A stretch of DNA of 38,667 nt from Amazonocrinis nigriterrae CENA67 (lineage in GTDB: Bacteria; Cyanobacteriota; Cyanobacteriia; Cyanobacteriales; Nostocaceae): positions 110,268 to 148,934 of the forward strand of contig NZ_JAECZC010000029.1 in NCBI RefSeq assembly GCF_016056305.1, in the 5' to 3' direction. The first letter of the stretch is position 1. Every line of letters starts with the position of its first letter. The notes below the pieces were generated by a model that was not told the origin of the DNA, did not search any database, and saw only the letters and a list, made by a program, of their open reading frames with translations. The position numbers and the translations under genes are program-made. Below are positions 16,037-24,133 of this stretch, piece after piece.

Positions 16037-17254
16037 ATGGTTTCCACCTTTCCCAACCCAGCTTCTATTGATTTATCTCGCGTTCGGCTCGCGGTTCGCT
16101 CATTGCAACCACAATTGGTAGAATGGCGGCGACGACTGCATCAAAAACCAGAGTTGGGTTTTAAAGAAAAACTCACTGCGGAATTTATCTCACAAAAGCT
16201 GCAAGAATGGGGAATTGACCATCAAAACGGTATTGCTCAAACTGGTATTGTTGCCACAATCAAAGGTAGCAAACCTGGTACTGAGAAAGTATTGGCAATT
16301 CGGGCAGATATGGATGCTTTGCCAATTCAAGAATTGAATGAAGTACCCTATTGTTCGCAGCATAATGGAGTGATGCACGCTTGTGGACATGATGGACATA
16401 CAGCGATCGCTTTAGGTACAGCTTATTATCTAAATCAGCATCGTGAAGATTTTGCTGGTACTGTGAAAATTATCTTCCAACCAGCGGAGGAAGGGCCGGG
16501 AGGTGCAAAACCGATGGTTGAGGCTGGGGTACTGAAAAACCCTGATGTGGATGCGATTATCGGTTTGCATTTGTGGAATAATTTGCCTTTGGGGATGGTG
16601 GGTGTCCGCAGTGGCGCGTTGATGGCGGCTGTAGAGTTATTTGACTGCACAATTTTCGGCAAAGGTGGACATGGTGCCATACCTCATCAAACTGTAGATT
16701 CTATTGTAGTGGCAGCCCAAATTGTCAATGCTTTGCAAACTATTGTGGCGCGGAATGTCAATCCCATTGATTCAGCTGTAGTGACTGTGGGCGCACTTCA
16801 TGCAGGTACAACACATAATGTGATTGCTGATACAGGCAGTATGAAAGGAACTGTGCGGTATTTTAATCCTGCTTACAAAGGCTTTTTTAAACAGCGTATT
16901 GAACAGACAATTGCGGGAATTTGTCAAAGTCATGGTGCGAAATATGACTTAAGATATCAGGAACTTTATCCACCAGTGATTAATGATGCGACGATGGCGG
17001 AATTGGTGCGATCGCAAGCAATAGAAGTGATAGAAACACCTGTGGGCATTGTACCAGAATGTCAAACTATGGGCGGTGAGGATATGTCTTTCTTTTTGGA
17101 AGAGGTTCCTGGTTGCTATTTCTTTTTAGGTTCTGCTAATCCTGAGAAAGATTTGGCTTATCCTCATCATCATCCGCGATTTGATTTTGATGAAACAGCT
17201 TTGGCGATGGGTGTGGAAATATTCGTCCGTTGCGTGGAGAAGTTTTTTAGTTGA
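16037..17254 (+). CDS. M20-family amidohydrolase (N-acyl amino acid hydrolase type)
   Basis: A 405-residue peptidase M20D-type metallohydrolase, related to hippurate, N-acetyl-amino-acid and IAA-conjugate hydrolases. Visible motifs: ADMDALP (about 94-100), the metal-binding MHACGHDGHTA (about 115-125), EPAEEGPGGA-like QPAEEGPGGAK (about 152-162), GLHLWNN, GKGGHGAIPH in the dimerisation domain (about 212-221) and the late MGGEDMSFF (about 352-360) and HHHPRFDFDE. It removes an acyl group from an amino acid; the true substrate cannot be read from the sequence. The start ATG at 16037 gives the normal family length. It appears monocistronic. Confidence 0.92.
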   Translation: MVSTFPNPASIDLSRVRLAVRSLQPQLVEWRRRLHQKPELGFKEKLTAEFISQKLQEWGIDHQNGIAQTGIVATIKGSKPGTEKVLAIRADMDALPIQELNEVPYCSQHNGVMHACGHDGHTAIALGTAYYLNQHREDFAGTVKIIFQPAEEGPGGAKPMVEAGVLKNPDVDAIIGLHLWNNLPLGMVGVRSGALMAAVELFDCTIFGKGGHGAIPHQTVDSIVVAAQIVNALQTIVARNVNPIDSAVVTVGALHAGTTHNVIADTGSMKGTVRYFNPAYKGFFKQRIEQTIAGICQSHGAKYDLRYQELYPPVINDATMAELVRSQAIEVIETPVGIVPECQTMGGEDMSFFLEEVPGCYFFLGSANPEKDLAYPHHHPRFDFDETALAMGVEIFVRCVEKFFS

Positions 17255-17546
17255 TTGAGCTTGAAAAGTTTGATTTTTAATCGTGTGGAAAAAAGTTTCA
17301 AGTAGGGTGTGTTATGTCGAAGGCTAACGCACCTTTAATTATTGGAATCTACTATAGCTAGTGTAATAAATTATTAACGAACCGCCCTTCGGGTGACGCT
17401 CGCAAGCTCGCTACCGCTGCGCTAACGCCAGTCTCCCATCTCGGCAGAAGCCAAGACGAGGGCTGGACTCACCAAGACGCAGAGGACGCAGAGAGAATGA
17501 ATAGAGTTTTTCAGGAATATTTTAACATAATTAAAATGGCGTTGCT
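17255..17546. other. Intergenic region with interspersed repeats
   Basis: This stretch holds no gene. Positions about 17385-17465 are GC-rich repeat-like sequence (CCTTCGGGTGACGCTCG, CTCGCTACCGCTGCGCTAACG), similar in style to 15935-15975. Next is an ACCAAGACGCAGAGGACGCAGAG segment that resembles ones at 23940-23970, 25296-25347, 26285-26310 and 35646-35702. Confidence 0.6.
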
Positions 17547-17896
17547 GAATTTGGATATGCAATTCAAAAATCAAGTTTTCTCAACTTTTCCTCTCTTTAG
17601 AACACATTGTTAGGCATAACGCCACCCCTTGTATCACACGGGAAGACTCAGAATTTTTAGCTCCCCATCAAGGGGAAAACGAACCACAGCCGAGTATTAC
17701 ACGGCAGAGGAAGTTCCCTCTAACATCTGATACGGAGAGCGAAAGACAGTCTGTTGCGTTGCCAACGATAAGAGAACTTGAAATTTTACGTGACCGTGTT
17801 TTGTCTGAACTGAAGTTAGGTAAGCAGGCTACTGAGTATAAAACTGCTCATAGGGTTCTCAATCGTTTAATTGCTGAACTAATCGGTTCAGTTTAG
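17547..17896 (+). pseudogene. 5'-truncated gene remnant, family unknown
   Basis: One reading frame stays open from a stop at 17546 to TAG at 17894-17896 (about 115 codons) and looks like real protein in its second half (for example PTIRELEILRDRVLSEL, then YKTAHRVLNRLIAELIG, predicted helical). No ATG, GTG or TTG was found in this frame before the protein-like part. I therefore read it as the 3' end of a decayed gene whose beginning was lost. The family was not recognised. The upstream neighbour is repeat-like sequence, which fits loss by rearrangement. Confidence 0.45.
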
Positions 17897-17991
17897 CTGT
17901 TTGGGGAATTCGCCAACGGTATCCCTAGGGGGGTCATCCCATAAAATTGCATTGCTCCCCAAAGACCAACCACAACGGAAATATTAAATTA

Positions 17992-18013
17992 GAGACGTTC
18001 CATAGAACGTCTC
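17992..18013 (-). terminator. Perfect palindrome, probable terminator of the decarboxylase gene
   Basis: GAGACGTTC (17992-18000), loop CATA, GAACGTCTC (18005-18013): a perfect 9-bp stem 49 nt beyond the stop of the minus-strand decarboxylase. On the minus strand it is followed by an AT-rich TAATTTAATATTT, a modest tail for an intrinsic terminator. From memory, very similar GAGACGTT palindromes are dispersed in Nostoc genomes, so it may be a repeat that also stops transcription. Confidence 0.6.
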
Positions 18014-18061
18014 CAAAATCATACATCCATTCAGCAACGCCTGAAAATGAATAGGATCAAC

Positions 18062-19954
18062 TTAAGACAGTTTGCGTCTAATATTGACAATACCAGATAA
18101 AAGATTCTCCACCTTTGCTGGTTCGTTCTCATCACAAGTAAAACCTTCTATCTCGTCAGAGTAAGGTAATGGACAAGAACCGCCAGTAATCGGTGGTTGT
18201 GGCTGAGAGTTCCATACTTCGTCTCTTGCAGCCAAAACGAGCGTAAGCAGATTATCCATGGCCTCAGCATCAATGTTAACATTCATGGGGTATGACTTCA
18301 AAGCATAAATCACGGCTTCCTTATTTTCCTGATCACGATTGTACTCCGTAGGACGGAAACCGCTAGTATAACTTGTATAGGGTCCATAGTTCTCACCATG
18401 CTCACCATGTTTGTTTCCATCCCTAAACCATTCCCAAAGCTTATCTGCAACTTTCTGTTGTAATAGGTTATTCTGTTTCAATTCTTCTAAAGAAGAATCT
18501 TGTCTGAGTTCTTTTTCATACTGGTCTTCAGCATCAACTCCTGGTGGATAAACACGGAAAAGAGTCACAAAGCCATAATCATAGGAGTTGACACAGACAG
18601 TAGTCGCTTGCTGGGCAATTTTTTCCCGTAGATATTGCTGAATTTCCAGAATACCACCCAAAACAGATTGAAAACCCTCATGACCTAAAAATTTGAGAGT
18701 TGCCCATCCTGCCATAGCATAAGAACCAGAACGAGAAACTTCTAGAGTATAAAGACCAGGATTATAACAAGTACGTTCCTGTAAATAAGCTGAACCTGGA
18801 CGAGTCATCAAAGTCCTAAACTCGTTGAGGTCTTTAAACATCACAATACTACAGTTATAAGTAGCCCAACCCGTTTTGTGGAAATCGCAACCAATGGCAT
18901 CAGCATGATATATTTGACTCATCCTCTCAGCATTTCTTTGCAGTTCTGGCAGAATATCTTCATTAAAGCCCAGAGGATTGGTACTAAAATCGTAATCTTT
19001 AAATGTGAGCCAAGACCAACCAATTACCGCATCACAATAAAGTAAAGTTTTACCATAGTTATTGGGATTCGGATACTTCTCAATTAATTCCCGAACTTGA
19101 GCCACTGGATCTATAGCAAAGGCATCTGTAGTACCCATTGTACAGACTACACTGGCAATAGGAATACCTTTACCATGCAATTCTTTCATCACATCTTCCA
19201 AATCCTGAAGATCCATCGCATTGGTTTCTGGATTGGTCTTAATAGTGATGATATTGTCCATTCCTAAACCAGTCCAGTCTGTGGAGTTCATCATACAATA
19301 GTGACCTTGCTGAGAAACTAACAGCTTGGCATCTATACGAATCCCTTTACAGCGAGACTCTCGCCCCAGCACTCTACTTAAGGCATATTTCAAGCCATAG
19401 AAATAACATCCAGAACCACCAAAAGTATAAAGTCCACCAGCTTGAGTTGCGTCCCAGCCAATCAGTTTAGAAATAATGGCGGCTGATTCCATTTCCGCCT
19501 TTTCCACGTTCCAAGAATATTCCCCCTCAATGATGTTGGGGCTAAATACATTGGTCATCATCGCCGCCAAAATCGCTGCTGTGTTCGCGGGAGGAATCAC
19601 ATTTGGCATAATTAAAGGATGATTCCAATTAGGCATCCCATTAAAAAGAGCGATCGATTTCTCAATCACACTTTCTACAGGTTCCATACCAGCAGCCAGT
19701 TCAGCCTGAGTAACATCACCATAATAGGGACCAGAAGGATCATCTCCCAAATAACCAGGGCCATCTATTGGGGGTTTAAGCTTGTCTAATTCCTTAATTG
19801 CTAGACCTACTAACCGAGCAAAAGCATCCCCCGTATCGGAGGAGTAGTAAGTAGGAAAAGCCTCACGCATATCTGAACGCAACTTAGCCCAACGTGGTGC
19901 ATAGTCACGGGCACTATGATCTTTTCTCCACAGATCAGAAAAATAGCTTCTCAT
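18062..19954 (-). CDS. PLP-dependent group II decarboxylase (glutamate/aromatic amino acid type)
   Basis: A 630-residue pyridoxal-phosphate enzyme of the group II decarboxylase family (glutamate, diaminobutyrate, tyrosine and histidine decarboxylases). Visible residues: His 218 in QQGHYC, expected to stack on PLP; TMGTTDAFA (272-280); Asp 308 in LYCDAV, pairing with the pyridine nitrogen; and the Schiff-base Lys 360 in DFHKTGW. It is longer than bacterial GadB (~466), with N- and C-terminal extensions, so the substrate is uncertain. It is likely monocistronic, ending at the palindrome at 17992-18013. The ATG at 19954 gives a natural N-terminus (MRSYFSDLW). Confidence 0.9.
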   Translation of the reverse strand: MRSYFSDLWRKDHSARDYAPRWAKLRSDMREAFPTYYSSDTGDAFARLVGLAIKELDKLKPPIDGPGYLGDDPSGPYYGDVTQAELAAGMEPVESVIEKSIALFNGMPNWNHPLIMPNVIPPANTAAILAAMMTNVFSPNIIEGEYSWNVEKAEMESAAIISKLIGWDATQAGGLYTFGGSGCYFYGLKYALSRVLGRESRCKGIRIDAKLLVSQQGHYCMMNSTDWTGLGMDNIITIKTNPETNAMDLQDLEDVMKELHGKGIPIASVVCTMGTTDAFAIDPVAQVRELIEKYPNPNNYGKTLLYCDAVIGWSWLTFKDYDFSTNPLGFNEDILPELQRNAERMSQIYHADAIGCDFHKTGWATYNCSIVMFKDLNEFRTLMTRPGSAYLQERTCYNPGLYTLEVSRSGSYAMAGWATLKFLGHEGFQSVLGGILEIQQYLREKIAQQATTVCVNSYDYGFVTLFRVYPPGVDAEDQYEKELRQDSSLEELKQNNLLQQKVADKLWEWFRDGNKHGEHGENYGPYTSYTSGFRPTEYNRDQENKEAVIYALKSYPMNVNIDAEAMDNLLTLVLAARDEVWNSQPQPPITGGSCPLPYSDEIEGFTCDENEPAKVENLLSGIVNIRRKLS

Positions 19955-20321
19955 GGCTTTAAAGTCCTAATAATGAATGAGCGAATGTTGACGAATTTTG
20001 ATGCAAGCAATTATTAATTTTTGGTATCATTTTTGTTTTGCAAAATTAAGAATTTGTATTGCACAACAATAGAAAACCAAAATGTCATTTACAGCAGAAG
20101 GCAGGAGGCAGAGGGCAGGAGGGGAAGCGTTATCCTGTTTGAGTTTTGAGTCTCCCCTTGTACCTCTTTTACCTGAAATCTACTGTAATTATTTAAATAA
20201 CCTGATTTCAACCCTCTGATTAATAACTTTCTTGAATCCATTCTGGCAAAATCACATAATTATTTACAAATATAAAACTTCAATTACAAAACTCTAAGCT
20301 AATTTACAGTATATTCGCAGT
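19955..20321. other. Intergenic region, promoter side of the decarboxylase gene
   Basis: 367 nt without a gene. It presumably contains the decarboxylase promoter, but no hexamers could be assigned. Positions 20095-20130 hold purine-rich GCAGGAGGCAGAGGGCAGGAG repeat sequence, also found near 23747-23785. Confidence 0.5.
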
Positions 20322-20522
20322 TTATGAGGTACAGTAACAGCAATTTGTAAACCAATTTTTGAGATGTTGAGGATTAACTAATTCAAGTGCTATTTTAATT
20401 AAACCATCGACTCCAGATGCAGTATTTTCCGCAAGATAAGTAATGGCAAAGCGTCCCCGTCCTAACTCTTCTTTAATTTCATACTTATTGCGGTGTAACT
20501 TTTGTCCAACTGCCCAAATCAT
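20322..20522 (-). pseudogene. Truncated Ser/Thr kinase N-lobe fragment
   Basis: A 66-codon reading frame whose first ~35 residues are the start of a Hanks-type kinase: KYEIKEELGRGRF with the glycine loop GRGRFA, then TYLAEN. There is no VAIK lysine, no HRD and no DFG. The remainder (LIKIALELVNPQH...) is not kinase, and a shift of one base near its end opens a longer frame (KIGLQIAVTVPHKL). It looks like a deletion/fusion remnant with a later frameshift. It may be related to the full kinase at 13411-15102 but was not derived directly as far as I can see. Confidence 0.6.
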
Positions 20523-20710
20523 TGGTTGATCATCTTAAAGACTTGGATTAATTTTTACATAGTTATTTATGGTTTTTTATTTGATTTTTGCAATACATGT
20601 AGGGTGGGCTTTGCCGAAGTCATTTTTTTAACGAACTGCAAAGTACGCTAAGAACGCAAAGAAAGAAATAAGTAATCTTATGGCGTAAAGAGTAAATAGT
20701 ACTACATTTT

Positions 20711-20744
20711 AATTACGAATTACGAATTACGAATTACGAATTAC
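20711..20744. repeat. Short tandem heptamer repeat (AATTACG)
   Basis: Nearly five copies of AATTACG lie 45 nt before the start of the TRAP small subunit. The same unit on the other strand (CGTAATT) forms an array at 25240-25272, next to the start of the TRAP binding-protein gene. The surrounding 20523-20788 has no gene. Confidence 0.85.
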
Positions 20745-20788
20745 TTTTGTAAACTACATTTACGGCAATTTATGAGGCGAGATCACCT

Positions 20789-21343
20789 TTGGAGAAACTT
20801 TTAAAAATATCTAAATTTATTGATAGCTGTACTGAACGCATTGGTCGATTGACTAGTTGGCTAGTACTAGTCATGGTGATACTTGGCGTGTGGAATGTTG
20901 TCGGGCGATATCTGGGGCGAATTAGCGGTAACAACTTCACTTCCAACGCTTACATAGAAGCTCAATGGTATATTTTTGATATAGTCTTTTTCTTGGGTGC
21001 AGGTTACGCCCTCAAACATAATGAACATGTGCGAGTGGATATTTTTTATAGTAATTGGCAGCGCAAGCAAAAAGCACTTGCAGATTTGTTAGGAACAGTA
21101 TTTTTTCTATTTCCCTTTTGCATTTTGGTAATAATTTTTTCGTGGGATTCCATCTTAGCTTCCTGGCAAATCAAAGAAGCATCATCTGATCCTGGTGGCT
21201 TGCCCCGCTATCCAATTAAAGCCATGATTATTGTTGCCTTTGTTTTGCTGATTTTTCAAGGAATTTCTCAAGCGATTAAAAACTTGACAATTCTCACTGG
21301 CAGACTAGAACCCCAGGAGGAAAATCATGACGCTGGCTTATGA
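20789..21343 (+). CDS. dctQ: TRAP transporter small membrane subunit (DctQ family)
   Basis: A 184-residue protein with four predicted membrane helices (about 20-40, 58-76, 98-118 and 142-162), the normal size and layout of the small subunit of tripartite ATP-independent periplasmic transporters. EAQWYIFDIVFFLGAGYAL and the following HVRVDIFY are typical DctQ features. It forms a complex with DctM and delivers solute using an ion gradient. The start is an unusual TTG at 20789 with GAGG about 11 nt upstream; the next ATG would remove the first helix. It overlaps dctM by 17 nt. Confidence 0.92.
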   Translation: MEKLLKISKFIDSCTERIGRLTSWLVLVMVILGVWNVVGRYLGRISGNNFTSNAYIEAQWYIFDIVFFLGAGYALKHNEHVRVDIFYSNWQRKQKALADLLGTVFFLFPFCILVIIFSWDSILASWQIKEASSDPGGLPRYPIKAMIIVAFVLLIFQGISQAIKNLTILTGRLEPQEENHDAGL

Positions 21344-22664
21344 ATGGCTGGGGCCACTGATGTTTGCAGGGGCTTTGGTGCTGTTGTCGCTAGGATATCC
21401 GGTGGCTTTTTCGTTGGGTGGGGTAGCGATCGCCTTTGGCATACTAGGAATCAGCTTAGGTGTATTTGACCCCATATTTCTCACTGCCATGCCCCAGCGA
21501 ATTTTTGGCATCATGGCGAATTATACCTTACTAGCTATCCCTTATTTCATCTTCATGGGTTCAATGTTAGAGAAATCTGGCATAGCCGAAAGACTGTTGG
21601 AAACGATGGGGATTTTGTTGGGGCGCTTGCGTGGCGGTTTAGCATTGGCTGTGGTGTTGGTTGGGGCAATGCTAGCAGCAACCACTGGTGTAGTGGCAGC
21701 CACAGTGGTAGCGATGGGTTTGATTTCCCTACCAATTATGCTGCGCTATGGTTACAACAAAGAATTAGCTACTGGTGTAATTGCCGCTTCGGGAACTTTG
21801 GGACAAATTATCCCGCCAAGTGTGGTTTTGGTAGTATTGGGAGATCAGTTGGGTGTATCGGTGGGCGATTTATTCATCGGTTCGGTGATTCCCGGTTTGA
21901 TGATGGCTGGGGCGTTTGCCTTACATGTGTTGATTGTGGCATTTTTCAAACCTGATGCAGCACCAGCTTTGCCTGATGAAGTGCGAAAAATTGGTGGTAA
22001 AGCTTTAGGAAAGCGAGTGATTCAGGTGATGCTGCCACCTTTGATATTAATTTTATTAGTACTGGGAAGCATATTTTTTGGTATCGCTACACCAACAGAA
22101 GCGGGTGCAGTCGGTAGTGCAGGAGCGATCGCCCTAGCTTTTGCTAACCGTCAACTCACGTTAGAATCTTTGCGGCAAGTTTGTGATACCACCTTGCGAG
22201 TCAGCAGCATGGTGATATTTATATTGTTTGGTTCTACAGCTTTTAGTTTAGTCTTTCGGGGATTGAACGGCGATCGCTTCATGTTAGATGTTCTCTCGAA
22301 TCTTCCCGGTGGTCAAGCTGGCTTTTTGTTTGTCAGTATGGCGGTAGTTTTTATCCTTGGCTTTTTCATTGACTTTTTCGAGATTGCTTTTATTGTTGTG
22401 CCGTTGTTTGTGCCTGTTGCACAGACATTAGGTTTAGATTTAGTTTGGTATGGTGTGGTGTTGGGAGCAAATTTACAAACTTCTTTTCTCACGCCTCCTT
22501 TTGGGTTCGCGCTGTTTTATCTGCGCGGTGTTGCGCCGGCGGAGGTGACAACAGCAGATATTTATCGCGGTGCGATACCGTTTATTTTGTTGCAACTGCT
22601 GGTGCTGGTGTTGATTATTGTCTTTCCTGGTATTGTTAGTTTTTTGCCTTCTTTGGGAAGTTAG
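21327..22664 (+). CDS. dctM: TRAP transporter large membrane subunit (DctM family)
   Basis: A 445-residue multi-spanning permease of about 12 helices that forms the translocation pathway of a TRAP uptake system. Family hallmarks include IPYFIFMGSMLEKSGIAERL (about 71-90), ATTGVVAATVVAMG, GTLGQIIPPSVVLVVLG (about 156-172) and TPTEAGAVG (about 251-259). A strong AGGAGG lies 8 nt before its ATG inside the end of dctQ, so both are co-translated. From memory, Anabaena PCC 7120 has a TRAP system for pyruvate and other 2-oxo acids with two membrane genes on one strand and the binding protein on the other, which matches here, but the substrate is an inference. Confidence 0.95.
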   Translation: MTLAYEWLGPLMFAGALVLLSLGYPVAFSLGGVAIAFGILGISLGVFDPIFLTAMPQRIFGIMANYTLLAIPYFIFMGSMLEKSGIAERLLETMGILLGRLRGGLALAVVLVGAMLAATTGVVAATVVAMGLISLPIMLRYGYNKELATGVIAASGTLGQIIPPSVVLVVLGDQLGVSVGDLFIGSVIPGLMMAGAFALHVLIVAFFKPDAAPALPDEVRKIGGKALGKRVIQVMLPPLILILLVLGSIFFGIATPTEAGAVGSAGAIALAFANRQLTLESLRQVCDTTLRVSSMVIFILFGSTAFSLVFRGLNGDRFMLDVLSNLPGGQAGFLFVSMAVVFILGFFIDFFEIAFIVVPLFVPVAQTLGLDLVWYGVVLGANLQTSFLTPPFGFALFYLRGVAPAEVTTADIYRGAIPFILLQLLVLVLIIVFPGIVSFLPSLGS

Positions 22665-22807
22665 TTGAAGAGTTAGGAGTTTAGAGTTTAGAGTTAGGAG
22701 TTAAAGTAACCTTGTTAAGGTGGTTATGCGTTACATAATAGAGGGATCTTAATTCTAACTTTTCACGGTAAGTCCCAAAACCTTTGTCAAGACAGGGGGT
22801 AGGGGAT

Positions 22808-22858
22808 AGCGTGTAGGGTGTAGGGAAAACTTGAAAGCCTTACTACACCCTACACGCT
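22808..22858. repeat. Perfect 16-bp inverted repeat downstream of dctM
   Basis: AGCGTGTAGGGTGTAG (22808-22823) is exactly complementary in inverse to CTACACCCTACACGCT (22843-22858), with a 19-nt loop. It may fold in the dctM transcript. No T-run follows. GTGTAGGGTG-type sequence recurs as a fragment near 26055-26080, which suggests a dispersed repeat. Confidence 0.8.
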
Positions 22859-22872
22859 ACACCCCACACCCT

Positions 22873-22902
22873 CTGACTTTTTCACATAACGTGAAAAGTC
22901 AG
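22873..22902. terminator. Hairpin, possible terminator or repeat
   Basis: CTGACTTTTTCAC (22873-22885), loop ATAAC, GTGAAAAGTCAG (22891-22902): a 12-bp stem with a one-base bulge, followed by ATCTTAATTAATT. It is a reasonable transcription stop for the TRAP operon. A further inverted repeat, AAGTCAGGA (22975-22983) with TCCTGACTT (22997-23005), lies between it and the cyanovirin gene. Confidence 0.5.
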
Positions 22903-23163
22903 ATCTTAATTAATTCAATTGACGCTCAAACATACGCCAAAACTCGAACCACATTGAACTTATTACAAAAAGTAAAGTCAGGACTGCCATCTGCATTCCT
23001 GACTTACCACCCATTACAATAATGATTATTCTTATATGGTAAGGATTCTATTTATTGGAAGTCCCAAATAAATCGCATAGACAAAGTAAAAATCCTAAAC
23101 CTTCAAGAATAATCTGACTATTTAGCGAGGGACTCAAAGTCCGCGATCGCGCTCTCTCTAAAA

Positions 23164-23553
23164 TTACTCGTACTTCAAAGTGCCATCAATGTTGGCAATG
23201 TGATCGTCAAGGTTGATGCTGGTTGAAACAAATTGCTGAGCGCGGGTCTTGCATTCAGCAGCCAATTCACTTGAGCCAGCTAATTTAGTGTTTCTGCAAG
23301 TCTCAATAAAGTTGCTGGGTTGCCACTTTAGCCCACCATCAACATTTTCAATGACGGGATTCAAATCAATAGAACTAGTGTTATAAACACCACCAACTGC
23401 CCGTTCACAAGTAGAAGTCAAAACAGAACCTTGAATACTACTGTTACGGCAAGTCTGGCTGAACTTACCCAGAGCCAAAGCAGAGTTGGTTAAACCAAAA
23501 GACACGACAATTGTAAAAAGAACGGCAAGACCTAGTTTAAGAACTGATTTCAT
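23164..23553 (-). CDS. Secreted cyanovirin-N homologue (mannose-binding lectin)
   Basis: A 129-residue precursor: signal peptide 1-27 (MKSVLK start, hydrophobic core, ALA cleavage site) and a 102-residue mature lectin beginning LGKFSQTC, the exact N-terminus of classical cyanovirin-N. Compared with the 101-residue Nostoc ellipsosporum protein from memory, I count eight substitutions (Y9R, A12S, T25A, N26V, S38P, S46G, Q62K, K84S) and one inserted Val in the GGY turn. The four disulfide cysteines (8, 22, 59, 74) remain. The domain B sugar site (ENVD, QPSNFIE, KTRAQ) is unchanged; the domain A site is altered at CERTN (now CERAV). The ATG at 23553 has GGAG 8 nt upstream; ATGs at 23562 and 23568 fit less well. 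It binds high-mannose glycans outside the cytoplasm. Confidence 0.95.
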   Translation of the reverse strand: MKSVLKLGLAVLFTIVVSFGLTNSALALGKFSQTCRNSSIQGSVLTSTCERAVGGVYNTSSIDLNPVIENVDGGLKWQPSNFIETCRNTKLAGSSELAAECKTRAQQFVSTSINLDDHIANIDGTLKYE

Positions 23554-23628
23554 TGCTTTCATCTCCATGATTGAGAAATCCAATACGAAGGCGGTACACA
23601 CAGCTAATTTCAGACAAAGGTTATACAA

Positions 23629-24133
23629 GTATCAAGCTTGTACATAGGTATCATAAAGCAACAAGCTAATTGTTCACAATGGCGATGTTATATAACTTTA
23701 TACTTGTACATTTGCCACAAAGAAGCTGATGTGCGTCCAAGTTATAGCAGGAGGCAGAAGGCAGCTATGCTGGAGGCAGGAGATAAAAACCTTACTGTTG
23801 CTGACATTCAGGATTTCAAAATGTCCTAATCTAGGATTCGACTGCTATACAAAATATCTGCTTAAGACCGTTATTAGTCATTAGTCCTTTATCCTTTGCA
23901 AATACTTTTATGTCTTTGAGGGGAAACTTCAGTTTAATCTTTTTACTCTGCGTTCTCTGCGTCTTGGCGGTTAAATAAATTATTTTTAAACCACAGACAT
24001 ACAGAGGAGGACACTTGCGTGCAGGGGTTCCCCCCGTTGAGCAAAGTGTCCGTTTCACAGAGAAACAAGCAGAAATTTTATTCCTATAACTAAATTCAAA
24101 ACTCCTAACTCCTAACTCCTAACTCCTAACTTT
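23629..24133. other. Intergenic region between the cyanovirin and TRAP binding-protein genes
   Basis: 505 nt without a credible gene. Contents: purine-rich GCAGGAGGCAGAAGGCAG repeats (about 23747-23785), a TCTGCGTTCTCTGCGTCTTGG segment related to other spacers (about 23947-23970), a GC-rich CAGGGGTTCCCCCCGTTG patch (about 24021-24038) and an inverted-orientation heptamer array of ACTCCTA (about 24100-24130) ending just before the dctP stop. Confidence 0.6.

Noticed and set aside
22831-23022. 63-codon open frame between dctM and the cyanovirin gene
   Set aside because: It runs through three inverted repeats, has no ribosome-binding site and no protein-like pattern.
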